Shown one piece after another: positions 44,855 through 54,438 of a stretch of 64,000 nucleotides of DNA. Source of the DNA: Streptomyces xantholiticus (GTDB lineage: Bacteria > Actinomycetota > Actinomycetes > Streptomycetales > Streptomycetaceae); assembly GCF_014651015.1 (NCBI RefSeq), contig NZ_BMWB01000026.1:1-64000 (forward strand), written 5' to 3'. The number at the start of each line of letters is the position of its first letter. The first letter of the stretch is position 1. The notes beneath the pieces are model-generated. The model saw only the letters and a program-made list of their open reading frames with translations, had not been told where the DNA came from and did not search any database. The position numbers and the translations under genes were made by a program.

Positions 44855-47800
44855 ATGCAGATCCGGCTGACTGTTCTCGCGCCGCGCGGACAGTCCGCGC
44901 CCGCCGGGCGTCCCTGCGACGTGATCGTGACCGCGCCCGCGGGCACGGCGCTCGCCGCCGTCGCCTCCGGCCTCGCCGCAGCCGTCTCCGGCCCCGACGT
45001 CTCCGGGGCCGTCGTCCTCTACGCGGGACAGGAGCGGCTCGACCCCCAGAGACGCACCCTGGGCGAACCGCCACTGGTCGACGGCGCGGTGCTTTCCCTC
45101 CAGACGCCGGCCGACGACGAGCCACACGGGAGCGACGTCTCCGCCCGGCTCCACGTGGTCGCCGGGCCCGACGCGGGCGGCGTCCATCTGCTGCACGGCG
45201 GCCGGATAAGCATCGGCCGGTCCGCCGACGCGGATGTGCCGCTGGACGACCCGGACGTGTCCCGGCTGCACTGTGAGGTGACGGTCGCGGGCGACGGCCG
45301 GGTCACCGTGACCGACCTCGGCTCCACCAACGGCACGACGGTCGACGGCACGTCCGTGGGCAGCCGCCCCGTCCGCCTGCCGGCGGGCGCGCTGCTGCGC
45401 CTCGGCGAGTCGACCCTCCGTCTCGCCCCCGGATCTCCGCCCCCCGCTCTGCCCACGGCCCCCGACGGCGAAGGCCACCTCCGCGTCCCGGGCAGCGGGA
45501 GTCCGACCGGGGCCGACGGTGCGGCCCACCTGCCCCGGTCGGCCGGACCGGCCGACCGGGCAGCCCCCCACGCCGGCCGCTCGGACACGGACGAGGGCTC
45601 GGTCCACCGGGCCGCCGACCCGTCGGGCGTACCGGGCTGGGCGGCCACGACGACAGGAACGGCCGAGCCGCCTGCCGCAGTGGGCGAGGCGTACGGCCCC
45701 GCGGACCGGGCGACGCCCACCCGTCCGCAGAACGACCCCTGGCCCCAAGCCCCTGACCACGCCGGAGCGCAGCCACCCACCTCGGGTGGCGCACACGTGC
45801 CGTACGGCCCCGCAGGCCGGGCGGCCACCGGGCCGGGCGCGCCTGGCACCGGCGCAGGCCACCCGGGGCCCGGCGGCACCGCGGCGTACGACCCCGCCGG
45901 CCGGGCGCGCGTGGGGCGTGGGCAGGCCGGCGCCGGAGAGACGCATCACATACAGGCCGCGGAGTACGGTCCCGGGGACCCGGGACCGCGGCAGGAGTCG
46001 CGCAGGCGGGGCATAGGGGCCTGGGCGCGCCGCCTCGCCGGCGGGCGGGGCGGGGCGGCACTCGAGGAGGCCGGCACGGGCCGGCCCGCGATGCAGACGG
46101 CCGCGCCCGCCGTGGCGAGCTGGCCGGATCCGGCGGCCGTACTCCTCACCGCCCTCGGCCCCGGACCCAGGTTGTGGGAGAGGGGCCCGGAGCATCCGGA
46201 GTCGCTCGTCCTCAGGCTCGGTACGGCGGACCGTGCGGAGCTGCCGTCCGTGCCCGTGACCGTCGCCCTGAAGGAGGCCGGTTCGCTCGGGCTCGCCGGC
46301 CCGCGTGCGCGGCTCGCGGGCCTCGCCAGGTCCGCCGTGGCCCAGCTCGCCGCCCTGCACTCCCCCGGCGACCTGGAGATCGTGCTGATCAGCGCGGACC
46401 GCACCCGCCCCCTCGAGGAGCGCAGGAGCGAGTGGGCCTGGCTTGGCTGGCTGCCGCATCTTCGCCCGGCGCACGGCCAGGACTGCCGGCTGCTGCTCGC
46501 GTACGACCGGGACCAGGCCACCGCCCGCGCCGCGGAGCTGATGCGCCGGCTGGACGACGGCCCGCTCGGCGCCGGCTGGCCGAGCGCAGACCGCCGGGCC
46601 GTCACGGAGGCGGCCGACCGGCACGAGGGCCCGCGCACCGTGGTGATCGTCGACGGGGATCCGGGCTCCGCCGCGCTGCGTGAGACGACGGCCCGACTGG
46701 CCGGTGCCGGCCAGGCCTCCGGCATCCATGTGATCTGTCTCGCGGAGACGGCCGCGGCCTCCCCCCTCTCCCCTGTCGCCGCGACCTACGAGTCGGCCTG
46801 CGCGGTGTCGCTGCCGTTCCGGGAGTGCGGTGCCGTCGCCCTGCTGAGCGGGGACGTGGCGACCGCCCTGCGGCTGATGCGGGTGGCCGGCGGGCAGCCG
46901 GCGGGCCACGGCACGGTGGGCGTGGTGGACGCGGTGTCCGCCGCCTGGGCGGAGCGCTTCGGACGGGCGCTGGCCCCGCTGCGCGCGGAGGGCTCGAGCG
47001 TGCACACCGGCAGGGCGGCCGTACTGCCGCAGTCCGCGCGGCTGCTGGACGAACTGGAATTGGCGCGGGCCACCCCGGCGTCGCTGATGGCGCGCTGGGC
47101 GTCGGCCTGCGACGGCACCGTGGTCCTCGGCGCCGGCCCCCGGGGGCCACTGTCCGTCGACCTGGCACAGGAGGGCCCGCATCTCCTGATCGAGGGCCCC
47201 GCAGGCAGCGGACGTACGGAGCTGCTCCGCTCGGTCGCCGCGTCCCTGGCGGCGGCGGGCCGCCCGGACCGGCTCGGGCTGCTGCTGGTCGACGGCGCGG
47301 GCGGGGAGCGCGGCGAGGGTCTGACGGTCTGCACGGAGCTGCCGCATGTGACCGAACACCTGGTGGCGAACGATCCGGTGCGGATGCGGGCGTTCGCGCA
47401 GTCGCTCGGCGCGGAGCTGAAGCGCCGGGCGGCCCTGCTGGACGAGGCGGGCGCCCGGGACTTCGCCGAGTGGCGGACCCGGCGCGAGGTCGCCGAGCGG
47501 ATGGTGGGCCAGCGCCCGCCGAGCGCCGCAGAGCAGCGAGGTGATCTGGACTCGCCCTCGTCGGGGACCCTCAGGCTCCGGCCCGGGGGGCGTACGAGGA
47601 GCCAGGAGCCGGACCCGCTGCCGCGCCTGGTGGTGCTGGTCGACGACTTCGATGCGCTGGTGGCCCCGGCGCTGGGCAGCCCGGGCCGGCCGGCGGCCGG
47701 TTCCGTCGTACGGGCGCTGGAAGCGGTGGCCAGGGACGGCGGGCGGCTCGGCGTCCATCTCGTGGCGACCTCGTCCCGCCCCGACCGCACCGCGGACACG

Positions 47801-48145
47801 CTGCTGGCCGAGGGTGCGCGCCTGCGGGTCGTCCTGGAGTCACCGCCGGTCGCGCCCGGGCCTGACGACCCGGCCCCGGGCCGGGGCAGGCTGGGGCATC
47901 CGGACGGGCGGGTGACCGCGTTCCAGAGCGGCCGGGTCACCGGACGCATACCGCGTACGGCGACTTCGCGGCCCACCGTGGTCCCGCTCGAGTGGGAGCG
48001 GATGGGCGATCCGCCCACCCGCCGTCCCGTCCGTGAGCTGGGCAACGGCCCGACCGACCTGGCGCTGCTGGCCAGTGCGCTGGAGCGGGCCGCGCGCTCG
48101 GTGGACGCGGCGCCCGTCCCTCCGCTGGCGCCGGCCCATCCCTGA
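44855..48145 (+). CDS. Ubiquitin-like / FHA / FtsK-type ATPase fusion (EssC-like)
   Basis: 1096 residues. Residues 1-87 look like a YukD-type ubiquitin fold (MQIRLTVLAPRG, ERLDPQRRTLGE, VDGAVLSLQ). An FHA domain follows (~95-192) with GRSADADV, SRLHCEV and GSTNGT, which binds phosphothreonine. A ~200-residue Pro/Gly linker leads to a region resembling EssC/EccC ATPases: LHSPGDLEIVLISAD with WAWLGWLPHL, then an FtsK motor with Walker A GPAGSGRT (781-788) and Walker B LVVLVDDFD (~925). No membrane helix. Domain choice recalls type VII secretion motors, but gathered in one soluble chain. The neighbouring PkaA/PkaB kinases could supply the phosphothreonine ligand. ATG at 44855 has GAAGGGA somewhat far upstream. 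Confidence 0.85.
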   Translation: MQIRLTVLAPRGQSAPAGRPCDVIVTAPAGTALAAVASGLAAAVSGPDVSGAVVLYAGQERLDPQRRTLGEPPLVDGAVLSLQTPADDEPHGSDVSARLHVVAGPDAGGVHLLHGGRISIGRSADADVPLDDPDVSRLHCEVTVAGDGRVTVTDLGSTNGTTVDGTSVGSRPVRLPAGALLRLGESTLRLAPGSPPPALPTAPDGEGHLRVPGSGSPTGADGAAHLPRSAGPADRAAPHAGRSDTDEGSVHRAADPSGVPGWAATTTGTAEPPAAVGEAYGPADRATPTRPQNDPWPQAPDHAGAQPPTSGGAHVPYGPAGRAATGPGAPGTGAGHPGPGGTAAYDPAGRARVGRGQAGAGETHHIQAAEYGPGDPGPRQESRRRGIGAWARRLAGGRGGAALEEAGTGRPAMQTAAPAVASWPDPAAVLLTALGPGPRLWERGPEHPESLVLRLGTADRAELPSVPVTVALKEAGSLGLAGPRARLAGLARSAVAQLAALHSPGDLEIVLISADRTRPLEERRSEWAWLGWLPHLRPAHGQDCRLLLAYDRDQATARAAELMRRLDDGPLGAGWPSADRRAVTEAADRHEGPRTVVIVDGDPGSAALRETTARLAGAGQASGIHVICLAETAAASPLSPVAATYESACAVSLPFRECGAVALLSGDVATALRLMRVAGGQPAGHGTVGVVDAVSAAWAERFGRALAPLRAEGSSVHTGRAAVLPQSARLLDELELARATPASLMARWASACDGTVVLGAGPRGPLSVDLAQEGPHLLIEGPAGSGRTELLRSVAASLAAAGRPDRLGLLLVDGAGGERGEGLTVCTELPHVTEHLVANDPVRMRAFAQSLGAELKRRAALLDEAGARDFAEWRTRREVAERMVGQRPPSAAEQRGDLDSPSSGTLRLRPGGRTRSQEPDPLPRLVVLVDDFDALVAPALGSPGRPAAGSVVRALEAVARDGGRLGVHLVATSSRPDRTADTLLAEGARLRVVLESPPVAPGPDDPAPGRGRLGHPDGRVTAFQSGRVTGRIPRTATSRPTVVPLEWERMGDPPTRRPVRELGNGPTDLALLASALERAARSVDAAPVPPLAPAHP

Positions 48146-48275
48146 CGGGCTTGCCCATGAGCACCGGCCTGTGCAACTGCGCTGCCTCCGTTTGACCTGA
48201 CATCACGTCACGAGGGCATCACGAAAGAGTGATAGTCGCCGGGGGCGGTATTGCGGCACCCGTAGCGCGGGCGTA

Positions 48276-48300
48276 GACCTGTCGCAAGGCGCGACAGGTC
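48276..48300. promoter_or_regulatory. Candidate operator of second sugar importer
   Basis: GACCTGTCGC, spacer AAGGC, GCGACAGGTC: perfect 10-bp inverted repeat, 32 bp upstream of the binding-protein start. Position suits a repressor operator overlapping promoter or leader. A smaller palindrome TGACATCACGTCA is near 48198-48210. Confidence 0.5.
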
Positions 48301-48331
48301 AGGGACAGCAGCGCACAGGAGAGACGGGGCA

Positions 48332-49699
48332 GTGATGCGCAGAACTCTTCGTACGAGCAGGGCCGCAGTGGTGTTCGCCGCGATCGGCGCCCTCGCCCTC
48401 ACCGGATGCGGCGGTGACAAGGACGGCGGCGAGCCGGGTGACGGCGGTCCGGCGCAGGGCAGCGAGTCGCCCGCATCGGTCCAGCTGCCGAAGCTGAACG
48501 GCGAGAAGATCGAGGTCGCCGCCGTCTGGAGCGGCCCCGAGCAGGAGAACTTCACCAAGGTCCTGGACGAGTTCGAGAAGCGCACCGGCGCGACGGTCAC
48601 CTTCGTCCCCGCGCAGGACCCGATCGTCAACTTCCTCGGCACGAAGATCGCCGGCGGCAGCCCGCCGGACGTGGCGATGCTGCCTCAGGTCGGTGCGATC
48701 GAGCAGGCGGTGGCGCGCAAGTGGGCCAAGCCCGTCGGTCCTGAGGCCAAGGCGCAGCTGGAGAAGAACTACTCGAAGGGCTGGCAGGACCTCGGGGCCG
48801 TCGACGGCGAGCAGTACGGCGTGTACTACAAGGCCGCCAACAAGTCCCTGATCTGGTACAACAACACGGTCTTCGAGAACGCGGGGGCGACGGAGCCGAA
48901 GACCTGGAAGGACTTCCTGTCGACGGCGGAGACGATCTCCGCGTCGGGCGTGACGCCGGTCTCCGTCGCGGGCGCCGACGGCTGGGTCCTCACCGACTGG
49001 TTCGAGAACATCTACCTCTCCCAGGCCGGTCCCGAGAAGTACGACCAGCTCGCCAAGCACGAGATCAAGTGGACCGACCCGTCGGTGAAGGACGCCCTGA
49101 CCACGCTCGGCGAGCTGTTCGGCAAGCCGAACCTGATCGCGGGCGGCACGGACGGCGCGCTCCAGACGGAGTTCCCCGCGTCCGTCACCCAGACCTTCAC
49201 CGGCGGTGACGCTCCGAAGGCCGCGATGGTCTTCGAGGGCGACTTCGTGACCGTCAACATCGCGCAGACCGACGCCAAGATCGGTACGGACGCCAAGGTG
49301 TTCCCGTTCCCGGCCGTCGGCGCGAAGCCGCCGGTGGTGACCGGCGGCGACGCGGCGGTGGCGCTGAAGGACAGCAAGGGAGCCCAGGCGCTGCTGACCT
49401 TCCTGGCGTCGCCCGACGCCGCGGCGATCCAGGCGGCGGCCGGTGGATTCCTCTCGCCGAACAAGGCGCTGGACGTGGCCGCGTATCCGAACGACGTGCA
49501 GCGTGACATCGCGAAGGCGTTGATCGCGTCGGGTGACGACTTCCGCTTCGACATGTCGGACCAGATGCCGCAGTCGTTCGGCGGGACGCCCGGCAAGGGC
49601 GAGTGGAAGATCCTGCAGGACTTCCTGAAGAACCCCAAGGATGTCGCGGGCACCCAGCAGAAGCTGGAGGCCGAGGCGGCCAAGGCGTTCAAGAGCTGA
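48332..49699 (+). CDS. Sugar-binding lipoprotein of second ABC importer
   Basis: 455 residues (GTG at 48332 with GGAGAG eight bases upstream; ATG at 48335 also possible). Signal peptide ends in the lipobox ALTGC. Family 1 solute-binding features: VWSGPEQENFTKVLDEFEKRTGATV, VGAIEQAVARKWAKPVG, DGWVLTDWFENIYL, AAMVFEGDFV. It presents a sugar, probably an alpha-glucoside or other oligosaccharide, to the permeases downstream; specificity cannot be read from the sequence. Confidence 0.93.
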   Translation: MMRRTLRTSRAAVVFAAIGALALTGCGGDKDGGEPGDGGPAQGSESPASVQLPKLNGEKIEVAAVWSGPEQENFTKVLDEFEKRTGATVTFVPAQDPIVNFLGTKIAGGSPPDVAMLPQVGAIEQAVARKWAKPVGPEAKAQLEKNYSKGWQDLGAVDGEQYGVYYKAANKSLIWYNNTVFENAGATEPKTWKDFLSTAETISASGVTPVSVAGADGWVLTDWFENIYLSQAGPEKYDQLAKHEIKWTDPSVKDALTTLGELFGKPNLIAGGTDGALQTEFPASVTQTFTGGDAPKAAMVFEGDFVTVNIAQTDAKIGTDAKVFPFPAVGAKPPVVTGGDAAVALKDSKGAQALLTFLASPDAAAIQAAAGGFLSPNKALDVAAYPNDVQRDIAKALIASGDDFRFDMSDQMPQSFGGTPGKGEWKILQDFLKNPKDVAGTQQKLEAEAAKAFKS

Positions 49700-49703
49700 C
49701 GCC

Positions 49704-51050
49704 GTGCCGCCCGTCACCGCGGGGGGCCCGGCCCGTCCGGCGCCCCCCGCCGACAAGCGCAAGAGCGTGACAGGCACACGTAAAATCGTGGCGGCCGGCT
49801 TTCTGCTGCCCGCGCTGGTGCTGCTGGGCGCGCTCGTGGTCTACCCGATCGGGTACTCCCTCTACCGGTCCTTCTTCGACCAGTCGGGCGGCGGCTTCGC
49901 CGGGCTCGGCAACTATGTGGAGATCTTCACCGACGACACGATCCTGACCGCGGTCAAGAACAACGCGATCTGGGTCGTGGTCGCACCGACCGTCTCCACG
50001 GCGCTCGGTCTGATCTTCGCGGTGCTCACCGAACGGGTCCGCTGGGGAACCGCGTTCAAGCTGATCGTCTTCATGCCGATGGCGATCTCGATGCTCGCCG
50101 CGGGCATCATCTTCCGGCTCGTGTACGAGCAGGACCCGGAGCGCGGGGTGGCCAACGCGGTCTGGGTGGGCGTGCACGACACGTTCGCCGAGTCGGCCGG
50201 CTTCCCCCGGGCCCGCCCACTGCCGGTGCATCCGCTGGAGGCCGCCGGGGGCGGTGCGTTCATCACCAAGGAGCCGGTCTCGGCCGGAACTCCCGTGCGG
50301 ATACCCCTGGTCGGTGTGGCGCCCGCGAAGATGCCGTCCGATGCGCAGCCGGCCAAGACGGCGGAGCCCGGCGACGGGAAGATCCACGGGACGGCCTGGC
50401 TGGACTTCACCCGGGGCGGCGGCGGCAAGCCGAACGTCGTCGACACCAAGGAACTCGGCCTCAAGGGCATCGAGGTGGAGGCGGTCAAGGACGGCAAGGT
50501 GGTCGCCGAGGCCCGCGCCGGGGCCGACGGCACGTTCACCCTGCCGGCCTCCGCGGACGGCGCGCTGCTGCGGCTTCCCGCCGACAACTTCCGGGAGCCG
50601 TACAACGGCGTCAACTGGCTCGGCCCGAACCTGGTCACGCCGGCGATCATCGGCAGCTACGTGTGGATGTGGGCGGGGTTCGCGATGGTGCTGATCGCGG
50701 CGGGGCTGGCGAGCGTGCCGCGCGAACTCATGGAGGCGGCGCGGGTCGACGGCGCGAACGAATGGCAGGTGTTCCGACGGATCACGGTGCCGCTGCTGGC
50801 GCCGGTGCTCGCGGTCGTCCTGGTGACGCTGATGATCAATGTGCTGAAGATCTTCGACCTGGTCTTCATCATCGCGCCGGGCTCGTCCCAGGACGACGCG
50901 AACGTCCTCGCGCTCCAGCTGTACCGGTCGTCGTTCGGCACCGACGCTGACCTCGGTCTGGGCAGTGCGATCGCGGTGCTGCTCCTGCTGCTGGTGCTGC
51001 CGGTGATGTTCTTCAACATCCGCAGGATGCGAAGGGAGACCCGGCAATGA
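49704..51050 (+). CDS. Carbohydrate ABC permease (MalF-type) with ~145-residue extracytoplasmic insertion
   Basis: 448 residues from the GTG at 49704, four bases after the binding-protein stop. It has the normal MalF pattern at both ends: early helices (FLLPALVLLGALVVYPIG), and late ones with the EAA loop PRELMEAARVDGANEWQVF. Between helices three and four, where relatives have a short loop, lies an extra segment (~157-304) reading VRIPLVGVAPAKMPSDAQP...KGIEVEAVKDGKVVAEARAG..DGTFTLP, a beta-rich region similar in style to carboxypeptidase-regulatory or SpaA-like Ig domains. It would sit outside the membrane next to the binding protein. The reading frame is intact. Confidence 0.9.
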   Translation: MPPVTAGGPARPAPPADKRKSVTGTRKIVAAGFLLPALVLLGALVVYPIGYSLYRSFFDQSGGGFAGLGNYVEIFTDDTILTAVKNNAIWVVVAPTVSTALGLIFAVLTERVRWGTAFKLIVFMPMAISMLAAGIIFRLVYEQDPERGVANAVWVGVHDTFAESAGFPRARPLPVHPLEAAGGGAFITKEPVSAGTPVRIPLVGVAPAKMPSDAQPAKTAEPGDGKIHGTAWLDFTRGGGGKPNVVDTKELGLKGIEVEAVKDGKVVAEARAGADGTFTLPASADGALLRLPADNFREPYNGVNWLGPNLVTPAIIGSYVWMWAGFAMVLIAAGLASVPRELMEAARVDGANEWQVFRRITVPLLAPVLAVVLVTLMINVLKIFDLVFIIAPGSSQDDANVLALQLYRSSFGTDADLGLGSAIAVLLLLLVLPVMFFNIRRMRRETRQ

Positions 51051-51958
51051 GCGCGACCGACGCCACGGCGAAGACCGACGCCACGGCAGGCTCCGAGGTC
51101 AAGGCCAAGCACTCCCTCGCCACCCGGATCGCCGCCCGCACCGGCGGTGGTGTGCTGCGTGTCTTCCTGGTCCTGGCGGCGCTGTTCTGGCTCATGCCGA
51201 CCGTCGGCCTGCTGCTCTCGTCGCTGCGCGACAGCGGCGACATCGCGGCCAGCGGCTGGTGGAAGGTGTTCACTGCCCCGGCCCGGATCACCACGGAGAA
51301 CTACTCACGTCTGCTGGAGAACGAGGCGATCACCGACTCCCTCTTCTCCACGGTGATGATCACCGTCCCGGCCACCGTGCTGGTCGTGGTCATCGGCGCC
51401 CTCGCCGGATACGCGTTCGCGTGGATGGAGTTCCCCGGACGTGACTGGTGGTTCATGGTCGTCGTCGGTCTGCTGGTGGTCCCCGTGCAGGTCGCTCTGG
51501 TGCCCGTCTCCGAACTCTTCGGCGTGATCGGCATCTTCGAGACGACGATCGGCGTGGTCCTCTTCCATGTCGCCTTCGGCCTGCCCTTCGCGATCTTCCT
51601 GTTGCGGAACTTCTTCGCGGAGATCCCCCGCGAGCTGCTGGAGGCTGCCCGGCTCGACGGCGCCGGTGAGATCCGGCTCTTCACCCGGGTGGTCATGCCG
51701 CTGGGCGGCCCGGCGATCGCCTCGCTCGGCATCTTCCAGTTCCTGTGGGTGTGGAACGACATGCTGGTCGCGTTGATCTTCGCGGACTCCGACAGCGCGC
51801 CGATCACCGTGGCGCTCCAGCGGCAGGTACGGCAGTTCGGCAACAACATCGACGTGCTCGCGCCCGGTGCGTTCGTGTCGATGATCATTCCTCTGGCGGT
51901 GTTCTTCGCCTTCCAGCGGCAGTTCGTCTCCGGTGTGATGGCGGGCGCGGTCAAGTGA
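51047..51958 (+). CDS. Carbohydrate ABC permease (MalG-type)
   Basis: 303 residues, six membrane helices, EAA loop PRELLEAARLDGAGEIRLF. ATGA overlap with the preceding permease couples translation. Pairs with the insertion-bearing permease; no ATPase gene nearby, so it likely uses a shared MsiK-type ATPase. A hairpin follows the stop. Confidence 0.93.
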   Translation: MSATDATAKTDATAGSEVKAKHSLATRIAARTGGGVLRVFLVLAALFWLMPTVGLLLSSLRDSGDIAASGWWKVFTAPARITTENYSRLLENEAITDSLFSTVMITVPATVLVVVIGALAGYAFAWMEFPGRDWWFMVVVGLLVVPVQVALVPVSELFGVIGIFETTIGVVLFHVAFGLPFAIFLLRNFFAEIPRELLEAARLDGAGEIRLFTRVVMPLGGPAIASLGIFQFLWVWNDMLVALIFADSDSAPITVALQRQVRQFGNNIDVLAPGAFVSMIIPLAVFFAFQRQFVSGVMAGAVK

Positions 51959-51986
51959 CCGGCTGACTGACGGACGTACGGAAGAA

Positions 51987-52015
51987 GCGGCCTGGTTACC
52001 CCGTAACCGGGCCGC
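51987..52015 (+). terminator. Terminator of second sugar importer operon
   Basis: GCGGCCTGGTTAC, loop CCC, GTAACCGGGCCGC: 13-bp stem with one U-G pair, 28 bp after the permease stop. Confidence 0.8.
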
Positions 52016-52113
52016 CATTCCATGTTCGTCCCCCGTATGCCACGTGCGGCGTAACCAAGTCACCCCATTGGCCGTTCTCGGGCCATCCTGCCCGCGCGAC
52101 CTCTGGATGTGCC

Positions 52114-54408
52114 GTGCCCCGGTTCAGCGTCATCGTGCCCGCGTTCAAGGTCCAGGCCTACCTGCATGAATGCCTGGATTCGGTGCTGACTCAGACCTTC
52201 GCCGATCTCGAACTCATCGCGGTCGACGACTGCTCGCCGGATTCCTGCGGTGCGATCATCGATGAGGTTGCCGCGCGGGATCCGCGCGTACGGGCGGTCC
52301 ACCTACCGAGGAACGTGGGACTCGGCCAGGCGCGCAATGCCGGGCTGGCCCTCGCGACCGGTGACTACATCCTCTTCCTGGACAGCGACGACAGCCTCGT
52401 CCCCGGGGCGCTCGAGGCCGTCGCCGACCGGCTCGAGAGGACCGGCGCCCCCGATGTCCTCGTCTTCGACTACGCCCGCACGTACTGGACCGGTGAGGTC
52501 TCCCGGAACAAGTTCGCCGCACTGCTGTCCGAGCAGGGCCGGGCGCCGTTCGCTCTCGCGGACCGGCCGGACCTGCTCAAGCTGCTGATGGTGGTCTGGA
52601 ACAAGGCGTACCGGCGGGAGTTCGTCGAACGTGAGGGCTTCGCCTTCCCGCCCGGCTACTACGAGGACACCCCCTGGACCTATCCGGCGCTGCTGGCGGC
52701 CTCCACCATCGCCACCCTGGACCGGGTGTGCGTGCACTACCGCCAGCGCCGGCAGGGCGGCAACATCCTCGCCACCACCAGCCGCAAGCACTTCGACATC
52801 TTCGACCAGTACGACCGGGTGTTCGCGTTCCTCGACGCCCGCCCCGCGCTCGAGCACTGGAAGCCCGTCCTGTACCGGCGGATGGTCGACCACTTCTCGA
52901 CGCTGGCCACGGCACGGGGCCGGCTGCCCAGCGGCAGCCGTGCCGAGTTCTTCCGCCGGGCCCGTGCGCACTGCCGCCGGTACCGCGCGCCGGGGGCGAC
53001 GCCCGCCCTGCGCGGCCGGCTGCGCCATGCGCTGATCCGCAACGGCGGCCACCGTCTCTACCGCGCGCTGTGGGCGGGTGACCGGCTGCGCTCCCGCACC
53101 CGCCAGGTCGCCGGGCGCGGCCGCCGTGTGCTGCGCGCCGTGGCCCTGCAGGTGCACTACCGCATCCAGTTGCGGCTGCCGGTCCGCTCCGACCTGGCGG
53201 TCTTCGCCGCCTACTGGAACCGCGGCTACTCCTGCAACCCGGCCGCGATCGAGGAGAAGGTGCGCGAGCTCGCACCGCACATCCGCACCGCGTGGATCGC
53301 GGACGAGGCCCACCACCACACGATCCCGGCAGGGACGCGGCGGCTGCGGCCGGGGTCGTTCGGCTACTGGTTGGCGCTCGCCCGCGCCAGATACCTGGTG
53401 AACAACGTCAACTTCGACCGGCGGCTGGTCAAGCGGCCCGGACAGATCATGGTCCAGACGCATCACGGCACGCCGCTGAAGACGATGGGCATCGACCTCC
53501 AGGAACGCCCGGCCGCCGCCCGCTCCATGAACTTCGCAGAGCTGCTGGCAAGCGCCGACAAGTGGGACTACGCCCTCTCCGCCAACCGCCATTCCACCCT
53601 GGTCTGGGAGCGGGCATACCCGTCGGCGTGCACCGTGCTCGAGTACGGCTACCCGCGCAACGACGTGTACCAGCGCGCCGGCGCCGAGGACGTGGCACGG
53701 CTGCGTGCCTCGCTCGGCATCCCGGAGGGCCGCCTCGCGGTCCTCTACGCGCCGACCCACCGCGACTACCGCCGCAGCCAGACCCCGCAGATCGACGTCG
53801 AGCGGTTCGCCACGGCCCTCGGCCCCGGGTTCGTGCTGCTCACCCGCGCACACTACTTCAGCGACACCCCACTGGTCGGCGCCGAGGCGCACCGGATCAT
53901 CGATGTCTCCGGCCATCCCTCCGTGGAGTCCCTGTGCCTCGCCTCTGACGCACTGGTCACGGACTACTCGTCCCTGATGTTCGACTATGCGGTCCTCGAC
54001 CGGCCGATCGTGCTGCACACCGGCGACTGGGATGCCTACCAGGCGGCGCGCGGGACGTACTTCGACATCCGGGAGTGCCCGCCGGGAGCCGTCGCCCGTA
54101 CCGAGGACGAACTCGTCGACATCTTCGCGACGGGCCACTGGAGCGGCTCGCGCTCCGCCCAGTTGCGGGCCGCGTTCCGGCGGCGCTTCTGCCCGTACGA
54201 CGACGGGCTCGCGGCCGAACGCGTCGTGCGCCGGGTCTTCCTCGGAGAGAGCGCCGGCCTGCCGGTCGTCGTCCCGCAGGAGCAGCGCATCCCGGCTCCC
54301 GCTCCCACCCCGGCCCCCGTACCGCTGTCTGCCACCGTGCCGCGGCCGGCGGCCGGCCTGCTGCCCGCCCAGGGCGCCGGCGGCCTCGTTCCCTCCCAGC
54401 ACGCCTGA
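52114..54408 (+). CDS. GT2 glycosyltransferase fused to TagF-type CDP-glycerol glycerophosphotransferase (intact)
   Basis: 764 residues from a GTG. N-terminal GT2 domain (~1-215): FSVIVPAFKVQAYLHECLDSVL, DDCSPDS, FLDSDD and YYEDTPW are all in place, so it should use a nucleotide sugar. C-terminal domain (~365-720) is TagF/glyphos_transf-like with HHGTPLKTMG (catalytic His region), YPRNDV, LYAPTHRDYR and VTDYSSLMFDY. Such fusions build polyol-phosphate wall polymers (teichoic-acid-like). Acts at the inner membrane surface. First of three related fusions in this cluster. Confidence 0.9.
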   Translation: MPRFSVIVPAFKVQAYLHECLDSVLTQTFADLELIAVDDCSPDSCGAIIDEVAARDPRVRAVHLPRNVGLGQARNAGLALATGDYILFLDSDDSLVPGALEAVADRLERTGAPDVLVFDYARTYWTGEVSRNKFAALLSEQGRAPFALADRPDLLKLLMVVWNKAYRREFVEREGFAFPPGYYEDTPWTYPALLAASTIATLDRVCVHYRQRRQGGNILATTSRKHFDIFDQYDRVFAFLDARPALEHWKPVLYRRMVDHFSTLATARGRLPSGSRAEFFRRARAHCRRYRAPGATPALRGRLRHALIRNGGHRLYRALWAGDRLRSRTRQVAGRGRRVLRAVALQVHYRIQLRLPVRSDLAVFAAYWNRGYSCNPAAIEEKVRELAPHIRTAWIADEAHHHTIPAGTRRLRPGSFGYWLALARARYLVNNVNFDRRLVKRPGQIMVQTHHGTPLKTMGIDLQERPAAARSMNFAELLASADKWDYALSANRHSTLVWERAYPSACTVLEYGYPRNDVYQRAGAEDVARLRASLGIPEGRLAVLYAPTHRDYRRSQTPQIDVERFATALGPGFVLLTRAHYFSDTPLVGAEAHRIIDVSGHPSVESLCLASDALVTDYSSLMFDYAVLDRPIVLHTGDWDAYQAARGTYFDIRECPPGAVARTEDELVDIFATGHWSGSRSAQLRAAFRRRFCPYDDGLAAERVVRRVFLGESAGLPVVVPQEQRIPAPAPTPAPVPLSATVPRPAAGLLPAQGAGGLVPSQHA

Positions 54409-54438
54409 GTCCCAGAAGAACGCGAGAAGAAGTTGTCC

